This document shows, piece by piece, positions 1 through 10,267 of a stretch of 64,000 nt of DNA (positions are counted from its first letter, which is position 1; each line of letters opens with the position of its first letter). Source of the DNA: Massariosphaeria phaeospora. Taxonomy: Eukaryota; Ascomycota; Dothideomycetes; Pleosporales. The position numbers and the translations under genes were made by a program. The stretch is taken from assembly GCA_011032825.1 (NCBI GenBank), contig JAADJZ010000006.1:434001-498000 (forward strand), read 5' to 3'. The notes beneath the pieces are model-generated. The model had not been told where the DNA came from and searched no databases. It saw only the letters and a list, made by a program, of their open reading frames with translations.

Positions 1-467
1 CCGCTCGTCTGCAGTGCTGCCCGTCGACACTGACGCCCGTCGCAAGTCCAATGCACGCTTAACTGTCTGCTCGGGAGGCTTGGTCCACGCTGCCAGTTCC
101 GTCGATCCACGACAGCCTCTCCAGCGCTACCCACGACTTTACTTGCATTCTATCTTCTGTTTTAATACACTCGAGGCCTTTCTTTTCTGCCCGCCATTCT
201 CTCCGATCGCCCAGTGCGGACATTCTGGCCCGGTGAAAGGAGTACGTCTTCAACCTCACCCTCTCTCTGGCCCGCAAGTCCCTCCGCGGCCCCTGGTGAC
301 CTGCATCAGTCTGCATCGGCGGCGGCTGCTCTTCAATCCTGTGAAAACGTGCTGACTGACGTGTTGCCTCTAGACTGCTCCCACTCCGCTCGGTCGTCGC
401 GAAAACCCACGTCGTGTCCTCGCTGTTCACGATCGAGAACCAACCCGCCGTCCTGTGAAAGTTTCCG
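1..467. other. 5' leader/promoter of the BNI4-like gene
   Basis: This stretch is pyrimidine-rich (many CTC, TCT and CCTC runs), as is common just upstream of fungal start codons. A three-codon upstream ORF (ATG CAC GCT TAA) lies at 51-62. No protein-coding exon could be joined in frame to the downstream gene, so I read it as promoter and 5' untranslated region. The upstream boundary is cut by the window edge. Confidence 0.5.
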
Positions 468-2904
468 ATGGCTCAGGTACTCGCGCCCATTGCTCAGACA
501 TCCGGCTCCATTACGATGCTACATACTTCTCCCGATGCCTACCAGAACCAGCCGACACAGCCTCACCAGCAGCAGTCGAGAACCGCGCAGATGCCGCGAA
601 GCCAGATGTACAATGCCCAGGCGGGGGGTGCGGGATACCGGGGCACCTCTGCTCCGATAGCCCCCTACGCCTTTTCTCAGACGCCTCAGCTGCGGCAGGA
701 CACGCCCCAGTTGCGGCCAGAGAACCGGTCTTCGTCGGCGCCGACTCAGCACACGCTCCAACAGCCTGGACAACCTCTCAACCCTGCCCGACATGGACAT
801 CCGTCACATCCATCGTCTTCTTCTGACTCAACAGTGTCCACATCAGGATCTTCCAATCGCTCGTCTGCACCTCCTGTCTTCTCGAGCAAGGACGAGAGTG
901 AAACAAGAAACCCCAGCAGCCAAGCTTCTCCAGCCACGTCGATAACATTATCAACAACAGTCCCAGATCTTTCGTTGACACTGTTAGACGCCCCGGTCAA
1001 ACCTTCGCCAGACCGCTACAGGCGGGGTCCGCGTAGAGGAGACTCATCGACTAGCGGCACTTCTTCGTCGGCTACGCTTACTCCGGGTCAGGTGTCCCCA
1101 GCATTGGGAAATCCTGCGATATCTGGAGCGCCGATACTGGGTGCGCTAGACTTACAGGGGCCGCCCCGACCGGGTCACAACCGGGCCAGTAGTGTCGACG
1201 ACATGCAGCTTCCACGCTCTGGAGGCTCAGTAGACCCGGCTAAGCGATACAGAAGACGCAGTCTCAGCGGTCTGGATGTGAATGCGATGGCACCAAGTGC
1301 AGCCCTGGTGGCTCCAGGACCTAGCCAGCCACCCACTGGTCCAACGAAGCGGCCAACTCAGGAACTAAGACCTCCTTCGAGCTCAAGCAGGCACGGAAGC
1401 CGTCCCACTTCTAGCCATAGCCACGAAAGACATGGTAGCTCTGGCAGTGTGTCCTCGAGTACTTCCAACAGACCATCAGTATGTGACAGCGACGTTATCC
1501 TCCAATGACCATGTATACTAATTAGTGTCTTCCAGTCTCGACAAGAGTCGCACGCCCCTCGCCTCGCCGTCCCAACGGCCCCAGGGCCTTCATCGAAGTC
1601 TGCTCATGAAGCTTCGAGACGCCTTGCCCCTTCCCCTCTATCGAATCCTATCTCACCGTCTGAATCAAATACTCTTGGAAAGCAGCCGGTCGAGTCGACT
1701 ACACCAACACCTAGCGCGGCCGTCCAACGCCTCACTGCGTTGAACGACAAGGAAGGCGGAAAAGGAATGAAGTCTCGCCTGCGGCGGGCATTCTCCTTTG
1801 GAAGTGCTGCTGAACTTCGCCGGGCATCCGCCGAGAACAATCTCTCTGCCGAACGAGCGAAGCTGCGGAAAGACAGATACCAGCATGATCAAGATCTGGC
1901 AGAGGCAAGAGTGGTGGCGCAACAAGAGGCTGCCGGCATTGGTGCGGGTATCTACACTGGTCAAGGCGGCTTTTCTGGCTCGACCGATAACCTGTCAATC
2001 TCGTCCACGGCATCGTCTGCTTCCATCATGCTGCGGAAAATGGGCAGTGGCATGAAGAAGGGTAGCAGGTCTATCAAAGGCCTTTTCCGACCAAAGTCGG
2101 TCATCGGCGTGCCTGCTGCGGATGGGCCCATTACTCAGCCCAGCGTGGGCCAAGTCTCCATGGTCACCGTCGAAGCCGAAAGGCAGAAGGTGAATGTGAA
2201 CTTGGACCCACACGAACAGACTGGCGGTGGGACGGGCTATCCCAGACTCGAGCGAAACTCAATTGATGCTGGTCGAAACGGCGACGTGCATAGTCTCTCT
2301 CCGGCAGCTGATCCACTGTCACGCAAGAGCATTGTCGGCGGAGAAAGAGAGCGCGCCGAGGTTCTTTCTTCTATCAAACGGGGCATATTGAAACGTAGGT
2401 CGCACCTGGACGTGATATGGAGTCGCACTAACATAGCATTTTTAGGCTCAGGCACTAACTCGCCCACTTCCTCTCCTACAATCAAACCCATCGACGCCTT
2501 TCAGTCGACTGAGACCCCAAAGTCCAGCGCTCCTACCACGCCGAACAATGAACTAGGCCAGCCGTTGCAGGTTCATACTAGCGGTGATGATTATTTCACA
2601 AAGCCTGCTCGTTTGATGAATCCTAGCACAAGGAGCCTTCCAACCACACCAAGAGGGTCCAGAAATATTTCGTTCAACCCCCGCATTCAAAATCACGAAG
2701 TGTGGTCCGCGCTAGAGTATGACCGTCGTGGCGAGATTGCTACGTGCAATAGGCTCACGCCCATGCTCGCTCAGCAGATCAAGGAGGAGCTTAATTCTTT
2801 CAAGATGGTGAGTGTCAACCAGCTGATAGACGGAATAATTGCTAACGATGCCTCAGGAAATGGAAGTTCATGAGCAGTCTAAGCCGCATACCCATTTCTT
2901 CTAA
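468..2904 (+). CDS. BNI4-like scaffold protein (protein phosphatase 1/Glc7 targeting)
   Basis: Joined exons 468-1478, 1536-2394, 2446-2807 and 2857-2904 give 759 aa. All three introns (57, 51, 49 nt) have GT..AG ends and keep frame; the second carries a CACTAAC branch site. The protein is Ser/Pro-rich and disordered for about 680 residues, then ends in the conserved BNI4-type tail. This tail has an RVxF-like Glc7-docking motif (RNISF, about residues 696-700), then a block beginning EYDRRGEIATCN, followed by LTPMLAQQIKEELNSFKMEM and a terminal THFF. In yeast, Bni4 brings Glc7 and chitin synthase III regulators to the bud neck, so a role in septum or cell-wall organisation is inferred. The last exon encodes only 15 aa but completes the conserved tail, which supports the splice. 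The start ATG opens MAQVLAPIAQTSG, and the N-terminal APIAPYAF block resembles other filamentous-fungal members. Confidence 0.85.
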
Positions 2905-3831
2905 TGATTATGCATCCATACATCTGGACCTCAAGGCGTCTTGGCGAATACATTTCGAACTTAGCACTTGGGACTGGAGCAACAGCATTTATGAGTTGAC
3001 CGTAGCCTGTTTCATTTTTCTGGTTACGACGAACTCGTGTCTTCTGTCTTAGCGAGCATTTGCCATCAGATAGAGCACGTTTGACCACGGGTCGAGCAGG
3101 TGCAGCATATGTCGGCAGGAAAAGTCTGTCAGCGGAAGGAAGCAGGGACGAAATAGTCAGCGGACGAATTCTCTTTGCCTTCACTGTCACTATCTGCGTG
3201 TAGCTCTGGCAACATCTATCGAGGGTTGTAGGATTCAATTTTCTTCCTTTCTTACCTCTCAGGTTGTGTTTCTTTTTCTCATTGTCTCTTCCTTCTCATT
3301 TCTCTTTTCCATTGCTGCCGGTTTCTCTGCGTTTGTATATCAACCGTAGAGAAAAATACGCACAGGTGTACGAGGACAAAGCTGGCTAAATTGTCCTTTG
3401 TAGGGTGTGCATTGCGTAGAGTGCGGGGTGTGATTGGTGCTGATACACTGCATGTTTTGATATGGGTCACCCCGCTACTCTACTTCTAATGTTGGAATAG
3501 ATGATTCTCATTCTTTCCGCCCCCCATGACCTGCATCGACCTTGCGCGTATCAGAGAATTTCAGACCCTAAGCACCAATAATGTGATGTTCTGGCCTAAC
3601 GCGCCTATCTGAGGCAGCTGGGTTCTTGGGACGCTTGTGTTGAGCTCATGTGTGGTAGCAGAGCTGCGATTGACCAACCAGATTCCGAACCAGCTACACA
3701 CGCTACCTCCACGCTTACTTTCAGCTTCACATCCCCGTATGCATCCCTTGATAAAGAAAAATGTGCGGTGCTAAGATGCTAGCGCCCACAAAACCGACTG
3801 TCTTACATTCGATCATGACCTGTTGTTGCAT
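2905..3831. other. Intergenic, 3' side of BNI4-like gene
   Basis: No convincing exon on either strand. Around 3235-3330 there is a C/T-rich tract. The region presumably holds the 3' untranslated regions of the BNI4-like gene and of the small minus-strand ORF that ends at 3832. I see no repeat or RNA gene. Confidence 0.4.
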
Positions 3832-4230
3832 TCATTCTGCTGGAGTACCAGCGGGCCCTTCGATAAAAGTCCCCTTCTGCGAACCATCGTGGCGTAGCAA
3901 TATCTGCCCAAGCCCCGTCTTCTGGGACCCTGATGGGATGGTGGTACGGCGTGAGTAGGCTTGGGCTAGGCGTTCCATGTATAGTTTGTTCGGCCTTCCT
4001 AATGTGTACGTGCATGTGCCTGCGGCCAGGATCGCCTCACAAGCGAGGATCGCTAACTGCGCTAAATACTCCGATTTATTGATTTGTGAGGCTTCGAGGA
4101 CACTCCCCGGTATCCCCGGTTGTTGCAGGAAGAGGGTGGTCTGGTGATGGTGCAGGGCGTCGTATTGGGACGTTGCCAAGGGGTGGGTGAGAGGTGGGTG
4201 GCGTGGGTGCGGGTGGAGGGGTACACGCAT
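3832..4230 (-). CDS. Small hypothetical protein (132 aa), unrecognised
   Basis: A single open frame starting with ATG at 4230, 132 aa. I do not recognise the family. Third codon positions are mostly G or C, and the middle part (SEYLAQLAILACEAILAAGT) is a regular Ala/Leu-rich segment, probably helical. The N-terminus is His/Pro-rich. It lies head-to-head with RPS25, with 276 bp between the start codons, so the two could share a promoter. No signal peptide or clear transmembrane helix is seen. It could still be a chance ORF; codon pattern and position are the only support. Confidence 0.4.
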   Translation of the reverse strand: MRVPLHPHPRHPPLTHPLATSQYDALHHHQTTLFLQQPGIPGSVLEASQINKSEYLAQLAILACEAILAAGTCTYTLGRPNKLYMERLAQAYSRRTTIPSGSQKTGLGQILLRHDGSQKGTFIEGPAGTPAE

Positions 4231-4402
4231 GCGGTTTTTCGGGTATTGGGTGTTTAGTCAGTGAAATGGTACAGTTCTGTTGTATGATCTTGGAGAGAAA
4301 TTAAACAAGGGCGGAAAGCGCGGTTTGACTCAGAGAGGGAGTGAAAGTACTAGTCTTGGCAAATACAAACGCCAAATCACGTGTACTTAGTGGACTCGCT
4401 TG

Positions 4403-4412
4403 TAAGGGTTAG
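4403..4412 (+). promoter_or_regulatory. Candidate telobox-like site upstream of RPS25
   Basis: TAAGGGTTAG lies about 95 bp upstream of the RPS25 start codon and contains the AGGGTTA telomere-like core. Such boxes (bound by Tbf1/telobox factors) are common in fungal ribosomal-protein promoters. Assignment here is by sequence resemblance and position only. Confidence 0.35.
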
Positions 4413-4506
4413 TCAGCGCCAAGGCTCCCACCTCCGCACTTCGATCTTCCAAATTCGACTGCAGTCGTCAACGACCCGTCTTCAGCACACCACCACATCA
4501 CTCAAA

Positions 4507-5133
4507 ATGGTAAGTTCTGGCCCTATGGTACTGCTGAATTCAGAGGGGTTGCGGGACTGACAATCACACAGGCACCTGTAGCAACCGGCGGCAAGAAGCA
4601 AAAGAAGAAGTGGTCCAAGGGAAAGGGTACGTGAGACCGCTCTGCACACTCCAACGCATCCAGCTATACCGTCTCACTGTCTTTCGCGATGCGCTTCGTT
4701 ACTGTCGTGTTCCCTCATCCTATAGCACCCCTCGGCTCCATTCGACCAACAGTACATAACGAATGAATCGCCACTGACACAAAGCACAGTTAAGGACAAG
4801 GCCCAGCACTCTGTCGTTCTCGACAAGCAGACCTCCGATAAGCTCCAGAAGGATGTCCAGTCCTACCGCCTAGTCACCGTCGCTGTCCTCGTCGACCGCC
4901 TCAAGATCAACGGATCGCTTGCCCGGAGAGCGCTTGCGGACCTCGAGGAGAAGGGCCAGATCAAGAAGGTCGTTGGACACTCGAAGTTGAGCATCTACAG
5001 TACGTTAATTTCTATGCAGCCTCTACTCTGCGTTGGGCTCGCTCTCAGCGGGTCTGGCGGATGTGAGGCTGAAGTCTCGCTGGGAACACGTCACTAACGC
5101 AATGCAGCACGAGCGGTCGGCGCCACCGAGTAA
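4507..5133 (+). CDS. RPS25: 40S ribosomal protein eS25 (S25)
   Basis: Exons 4507-4509, 4572-4626, 4790-4999 and 5108-5133 encode 97 aa, a normal length for the family. The protein starts MAPVATGGKKQKKKWSKGKV and contains the family core (SYRLVTVAVLVDRLKINGSLARRAL, shown in part) and EKGQIKKVVGHSKLSIYT. It is a small-subunit component near the tRNA-binding face, involved in IRES and stress-related initiation in yeast. The first exon is the ATG alone, so intron 1 begins with the base after the start codon. The introns (62, 163 and 108 nt) are longer on average than those of the other genes here, as is usual for ribosomal-protein genes. A telobox-like site lies about 95 bp upstream. Confidence 0.97.
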
Positions 5134-6606
5134 ACGAATCGATCACCCTCATGATGACTCGACTGGCAGATGCGTAACTCGGCTCTTTTCTCACAACTTC
5201 TCATCGACATTCCTCTTCCACATTACAGGCGTCTTCGTGATGAACGGGTCTTTACACTGGGCGTGCTCATGGCGGATATGATTTGAGAGGACAGACTGGT
5301 GCCCACAAGGGTCCGCGGTCCATGTCTGGGTCGATTATGTACTGAATGAAAAAATCCTGAAATGCATGACTACACGTTGAGCATTGGATGGTGACGTGTG
5401 ACTTGTTGCGCGGCGGTATTGGAAGGATGGCATTTCTGGGAGACCGATGTGTGCACCGTGTGAAGGTGTGCTCGCGACGGTGCAGTTTCGAAGGTGATTG
5501 CCCATATATTACTCCTACCCGTAATTTGTCTACACGCCATACCACCACGAATGAAACTAACCCTTCCGCCAACATTAGCAAAAACGCACAACCACTAATA
5601 TCAAGCAGAAACGAATCGCTAATTTGCACCCGTAAGACTGTTTAAGTTCCGTCATTCAATCACAGAAAGATTGTCAGGTTCGGTTTCCACCACGTAACAT
5701 AAGATTGCAAGTAATCCGTTCAGCAGGTATCATAACCCATCTTTACACGTCGTCTCGTATGTTGTCTATGGGACTCTACCCATACAGCCGCAGAGCACAC
5801 TAAGTCGAGTGCAAGAATGAAAATGGGGAGGCGCGTTCGTTTTCATTCTGATATGTAGGATGTTGTTTTGTGGAATGGCGGAACGGGAAAAAGGAGGTTT
5901 AGAGCGCAGGTAGCAGAGTGGGTATCGCGTTTTATCAGGGGTAGTTCGAGCGTGGGTTTGATTCTTGAGGGAGGCAGGGAGGTGTTTAAATGGTGTGTGT
6001 GTGTTTCGAGGAGTTGCGAGTAGGAGGAGGAGCGGGGGGGGATTTAAAGTCAGAGGATAGGGGAGGATGCATAGATAGATAGAAAAGGTAGGCAGGTAAG
6101 TAGGTAAGCGGTCGAGTCAGTGCATAGATGTGCATGCTGCATGTATATTGTATGCAATACGTACGTTATGTGTGTTGTTGGAATCATATCCAAAGATACA
6201 ACATCCAGGCATACACAATACAAATCTATCTATCTATCTAACCTGGCCCAAACCAAACAGTCTAGATGCTGACGACATCACATCACACCGCACCGCACTG
6301 CTCAAACTCTCCGAACAGATGACTGCTTGATCGAAGTCTCGAGATCGCCTCAAGGCTCGGGTAGAAGGGCCGATATGCAGAATATAGTTTTGTGTGTGTG
6401 TGTTAGTATAAAAGAAAATAAGTTCTTGTTGCGTAGTCAGAGCCCGAGATAGAGCAAGAGTGATGACGACAAGAGAGGGAAACTTAGGTAAGAGAAAGGA
6501 ATTGAGGGACTTGGGTATCTATCTATTCACCACAAGCCCATCGACAGCTACTAACCAACCCCCAGAAATCCTTGTTCTACCTCTACCTCTACCTCTACTC
6601 CACGCC
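5134..6606. other. Intergenic between convergent RPS25 and MAPR genes
   Basis: No supported gene. The sequence is rich in simple repeats: GT runs near 5995-6005 and 6390-6402, a GATA run near 6069-6082, an ATCT run near 6224-6241, and G/A-rich tracts near 5880-6060. Open frames here start at non-ATG codons or lack protein-like composition. It probably contains the two 3' untranslated regions. Confidence 0.4.
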
Positions 6607-7561
6607 CTACTCCTCCCTCTTCGGCCGCCCCTTCTCCGCATGCTCGCACAGCTTCCGCTCCGGCACCCCCTCCAACCACCCCCGCTCGCGCCTTACCTCG
6701 CCGACGCGGAAATACGGCTTGCCCTTGTCCCCGCGAAACAGCTGGTGCCAGTGCTCCAGGCCCTCGACCGCCTGCTTGCGCGCCTGCCGTAGCTCCTGCG
6801 CGCGGCGGTTCTTCAGCTGCGCTTTGGTGAGCGGCGTGCGCGGCTTCGCGTTGCCGGACGCAGCGTTCGGCACGGATGTTTCTTTGCCGGTGGCGGGGTC
6901 GTAGGACTGCGGTTGTTCGGCGGCGGGGGCGGCGGTGTTGGAGGGAGAGGACGAGGACGAGGGAGGGCCGTCGACGGGCATGTACATCAGCTCGACGCCG
7001 CGCAGGTCGGGCGTGCGGTCCTCTTCGAAACAGCCCGTTAGGAAGGCGCGCGCGGCGTCGTGGCCCGCGAAGAAGTGGTAGCTGCCACCCGGGCCGTAGG
7101 TGGCGCGGTTGGCCGACACGTCGTAGATGGTGCCGTTGAGGGCGAGGTAGATTGGCTTGGAGCCGTCGGAGCCGTCGTAGGCGAGGAGCTCGGCGTCGGT
7201 GAGGGAGACTTCGCCGTTCTGGGTGGAGAAAGGGGGTTAGCGGAGGTTGAGACTGGCGGGGAGGGATAGGTTCGGAGGGAGAGATGGGTGGGGAGGAGAC
7301 GAGACGTACGTAGAAAGCTTTCCACTCCCGCGCCCGCGTCCACCAGGGGTTGTAGCCCCAGGTCATGGACTCGCCATTTGTGCTCAGATAGCTTATCCCG
7401 CTGCTCAGCAGCAATATCCCGCCCAACACCCGCAGTACATCGAGCACCGAGAGCCCAATCCCAGGCTCAGAGGCTACGTCTTTTATGGGCTTCGCGGGCT
7501 CCGGGGAGCTCTCTGTGCTCGACGACGAATTGGCGGCGTTCTTCCGGTACCGTGCTGCCAT
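6607..7561 (-). CDS. Membrane cytochrome b5-like heme/steroid-binding (MAPR) protein
   Basis: Exons 7561-7310 and 7218-6607 give 287 aa (intron 91 nt). Residues about 36-59 form one transmembrane helix (VLDVLRVLGGILLLSSGISY), followed by a short linker. The cytochrome-b5-like domain (about 85-170) contains KPIYLALNGTIYDVSANR and GPGGSYHFFAGHDAARAF. The Tyr-rich pattern without the two His ligands of true cytochrome b5 is typical of the membrane-associated progesterone receptor/Dap1 group, which binds heme through tyrosine and supports P450 enzymes in sterol metabolism. The C-terminal tail is charged. ATG 7561 was chosen because it is the first ATG in the frame and follows CACCACA; the frame stays open upstream but without an ATG. 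The transposon at 8186-10029 sits about 620 bp upstream and may affect its promoter. Confidence 0.85.
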
Positions 7562-8183
7562 TGTGGTGGCGTGAGCTGTAGTAGTATACGTGGGTGTGAT
7601 GGTAGGGACGTTGGAGGGGGGGTTCGGATTATTGGATGTGGTTTCGTTCGGACTCGGGACGGTCGGAACGGTGCGGTTGGGCAAGCAAGTGCTGGTGGTG
7701 TAGCAGCGATTCGACTGGAAGACAAATTCTAAAACTTCTTGTATCAGCTCCTACACCTATCCTAAGCCCAAATATACATACCTCTCGCCTCGCCCTACCT
7801 CTCAATCGCTACAGAACTAGGACGCGTGGCGTGTCGGTGTCGTGTCGTTTCGTTTCGTTTCAAGTTCATACCACACGATCATAAGCATATTCCCAAATTA
7901 CGCGCAATGGTGTCCTCCCAGTTCATCGACGACAATGCCGGACCGCAGTCCCACTGGACTACACTGTGCGCCAGGGGGGAAAGTCTTGAACTGTATATAT
8001 TAAACAGGCCGTAATCCCGTTTACCCTCGGCGCCATTGGACGGACGACCTCGGGAGGTTGCATGTGCTTGGCGGAACGCTGATGTCATCGGCAACGAACG
8101 CCACCGCTGAACGCCACAGACACTAGCCGGAAGGCCTTAATATATACAAAAGGGCAACGAGATAGTATAATGCCAGTGAGAAG
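7562..8183. other. Upstream region of MAPR gene, left flank of transposon
   Basis: Probable promoter of the minus-strand MAPR gene. A short TTTCG run lies near 7846-7861. No gene, tRNA or inverted repeat was found apart from the boundary of the transposon at 8184. Confidence 0.4.
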
Positions 8184-8185
8184 TA

Positions 8186-8233
8186 ACGTGTTTCATCAGT
8201 AAGTCGGCCACTTTAGTGAGTCGGCCACTAAAC
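8186..8233 (+). repeat. Left terminal inverted repeat of transposon
   Basis: Begins ACGTGTTTCATCAG directly after the TA duplication. It contains two copies of the decamer GTCGGCCACT spaced 17 bp apart, a likely double transposase-binding site. It matches the right end in reverse complement with two mismatches. Confidence 0.92.
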
Positions 8234-8307
8234 CCCAGCGTCGCGCACGCGCAGCGACGTAGTGCAACACCACAACAAATTACTATACTATACGCAATAG
8301 GATAATA

Positions 8308-9948
8308 TTATTCAGAAGCAGTACTACTATCTACATCCTCTATTTCTACCTTACAGGTGCGGGAATTATGCCCAATCTCGCTGCAACGGCCGCAGCGCCT
8401 CTCTGCGCGCACCCTCTTCGCAGGCGTCTCGCCGTTCTCACGACTACTACCCTCCTTTGCAGCAATTAAGTCAGATACCTCACCAACTGTTAGAGTCTTC
8501 TCAACCCGTACGTATCGCCTTTTACGGGTCTTGCGCTTTGTAAGCTCTTCAATTGCGCTTCGCATACGCGCCTGTTCCTCCTGCAGCAACACCATATTAT
8601 GCGCTATCTGCTGCGCGCCTTTACTCAGCTGTCGTACCTGCTCGTCAAGAGAGCTCGCTGAGGAACCTGAGCGCTTTTGCATCCTCTGTCGAATGAGCGT
8701 AGTCTGAGCTTCTAGCTCTTTTGCGTTGCGCGGCGTCTTCGCCTCCCATGCGGCGTCGTCGCGCTGTGGCGGAGTTGGCGTGCGCAACCTTACATCAAGC
8801 TTCGATAACACTGCATCTGGGTCAAATGGAACTAATCCAGCGCCTCTAAACCCTGCGCGAGCGTTCTCCTTAGTAAATGTATGCTCGTAGGCAGCTTTAA
8901 AGGCTGGTAGGAAGGTTTCTTTGCTAATGTGGTGGATGTAGTTGCGCGCCAAGGCTGAGATACCATCGCCATAAGAGCGCTTCAGCGGCGCGAAGCAGGC
9001 GACGTCGAGAGGCTGCAGCAAGTGCGATGAGTGAGATGGCATGCAGAGAGCGATAATCTTGTTCTCCTTGCAGTAGTCCTGGAAAGCAAGCGAGCAATGG
9101 CTCTCGTGGCCGTCAATAATAAGTAGCCTGTACGCTCCTACAGACTTTGCATGCGTATTGAAGTGTTTAAGCCAGTCAACCCCAAGATCGTTGCTCGTCC
9201 AGCCATTTGGACTAACTTGGATAACCCAGTCGCGTGGTATTCCTAGCTCAAACCAGGTAGAGATTAGGACCTTGCCAGCGAAGATAATAAAGGGTGGGAT
9301 GCGCTTCCCCGTCGCGCCGACAGCTTGTATCAGGGTAGTCCATTCGCGATCGCCAGGCTGTAGTTTCTTTGCTTTCCCAGGCTTATCTGAGCCTGTCACT
9401 ACGAGCTGAGACGTGATCTTGCCCATTAAGAAGCCTGATTCATCAAAGTTCCAGGTATCCTCATCAAGGATACCGTACTTCGCCTTCACCGATTGAACCA
9501 GGCTGAACCAGGGCTCGATAACCGCTGGGTCTTCGCAGGCAGCTCGCTGGCGATCGTACGGACGGCTCCATCGCGTTCGCAGCTCAGGAGTACGCTTGAT
9601 AAACCTATCAACCCAGCACTTGCCAGTAGGGTTGCATCCGCGCTCTTCTAGCAGTCTATCCGCCATATCTTGTATGTGTGCCTTCGAGAGCGGTAGACCT
9701 CGTAGGGATTCGTTGAGTATACGCTGCACAATCGCCTCCTCCTCTAGTTTTGTAAGGCGCTTTGATTTCGGCTCGCAGTCGCGTCGAGGGCGTCTCCCAG
9801 CGCGTCGGTCTTGGATCGTTGATCGAGGGACTTTGTGGACTGCAGCAGCGCGCCTTTCGCTTTGAATCTGCTTAGATTGAATATCAGAGATAGCGATATA
9901 TATATCGCCTTCAGTATAGGTACTTTGCGCGTTGTGTTGTTGAGACAT
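8308..9948 (-). CDS. Pogo/Fot-type transposase (HTH-psq, CENP-B HTH, DDE domain)
   Basis: 546 aa without introns. The N-terminus holds a psq-type helix-turn-helix (about 12-50), then a CENP-B/Tc5-type DNA-binding domain (about 62-130). The DDE catalytic core shows the three acidic residues in WNFDESGF (D169), LIIDGHESH (D279) and LLQPLDVACF (D315). The C-terminus is basic, has a coiled stretch and ends with a CCHC zinc knuckle (CGRCSEIGHNSRTC, spacing C-x2-C-x4-H-x4-C). ATG 9948 is preferred because it lies inside the element; the frame runs on through the right repeat and into flanking host DNA up to 10194, which is a read-through and not protein. All known functional motifs are present, so the enzyme may be active. 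Confidence 0.95.
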   Translation of the reverse strand: MSQQHNAQSTYTEGDIYIAISDIQSKQIQSERRAAAVHKVPRSTIQDRRAGRRPRRDCEPKSKRLTKLEEEAIVQRILNESLRGLPLSKAHIQDMADRLLEERGCNPTGKCWVDRFIKRTPELRTRWSRPYDRQRAACEDPAVIEPWFSLVQSVKAKYGILDEDTWNFDESGFLMGKITSQLVVTGSDKPGKAKKLQPGDREWTTLIQAVGATGKRIPPFIIFAGKVLISTWFELGIPRDWVIQVSPNGWTSNDLGVDWLKHFNTHAKSVGAYRLLIIDGHESHCSLAFQDYCKENKIIALCMPSHSSHLLQPLDVACFAPLKRSYGDGISALARNYIHHISKETFLPAFKAAYEHTFTKENARAGFRGAGLVPFDPDAVLSKLDVRLRTPTPPQRDDAAWEAKTPRNAKELEAQTTLIRQRMQKRSGSSASSLDEQVRQLSKGAQQIAHNMVLLQEEQARMRSAIEELTKRKTRKRRYVRVEKTLTVGEVSDLIAAKEGSSRENGETPAKRVRAERRCGRCSEIGHNSRTCKVEIEDVDSSTASE

Positions 9949-9981
9949 TACGTGTTGTTGCCGCGCAGTCGCCGCGCCGGT

Positions 9982-10029
9982 GTTTAGTGGCCGACTCACT
10001 GAGGTGGCCGACTTACTGATGAAACACGT
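9982..10029 (-). repeat. Right terminal inverted repeat of transposon
   Basis: Reverse complement of the left end with two transitions (CTCAG in place of TTTAG between the two decamers). It ends in CACGT directly before the TA duplication at 10030-10031. Confidence 0.92.
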
Positions 10030-10267
10030 TATAGCATTATTGTTAACACTTCGTCTCACTAGTAGTGATATAGTTCTATTCGGCGGCGTATTATTCACAC
10101 CGTGCCGCCGGTGAACCCGAGAATGGGTCCAGTTCAGTCCCCTCAAAGCACAACTTTTGTTCCAGCCAAGGAATGCGATAGCATGATGGTACATTATCGA
10201 ACTCTCTGCCCCAGCCCTGTTACCGAATGCCGTCCATCTATCGCAGAGGAGCCTCCGCTACGGGCTT

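Larger units (their letters stand above)
8186..10029 (-). mobile_element. Intact pogo-type (Tc1/mariner superfamily) DNA transposon
   Basis: An 1844-bp element bounded by 48-bp terminal inverted repeats (8186-8233 and 9982-10029) and a TA target duplication (8184-8185 and 10030-10031). It carries one uninterrupted transposase gene on the minus strand. The arms differ at only two positions within TTTAG versus CTCAG, and both differences are C/T transitions. The transposase has no stop or frameshift. This points to a recent insertion that has largely escaped repeat-induced mutation. It lies between the 3' end of GTR2 and the promoter side of the MAPR gene. Confidence 0.93.

Noticed and set aside
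9949..10194. N-terminal extension of the transposase frame to 10194
   Set aside because: It runs through the right inverted repeat and the target site into host DNA, so it is a chance read-through; the protein starts within the element at 9948.
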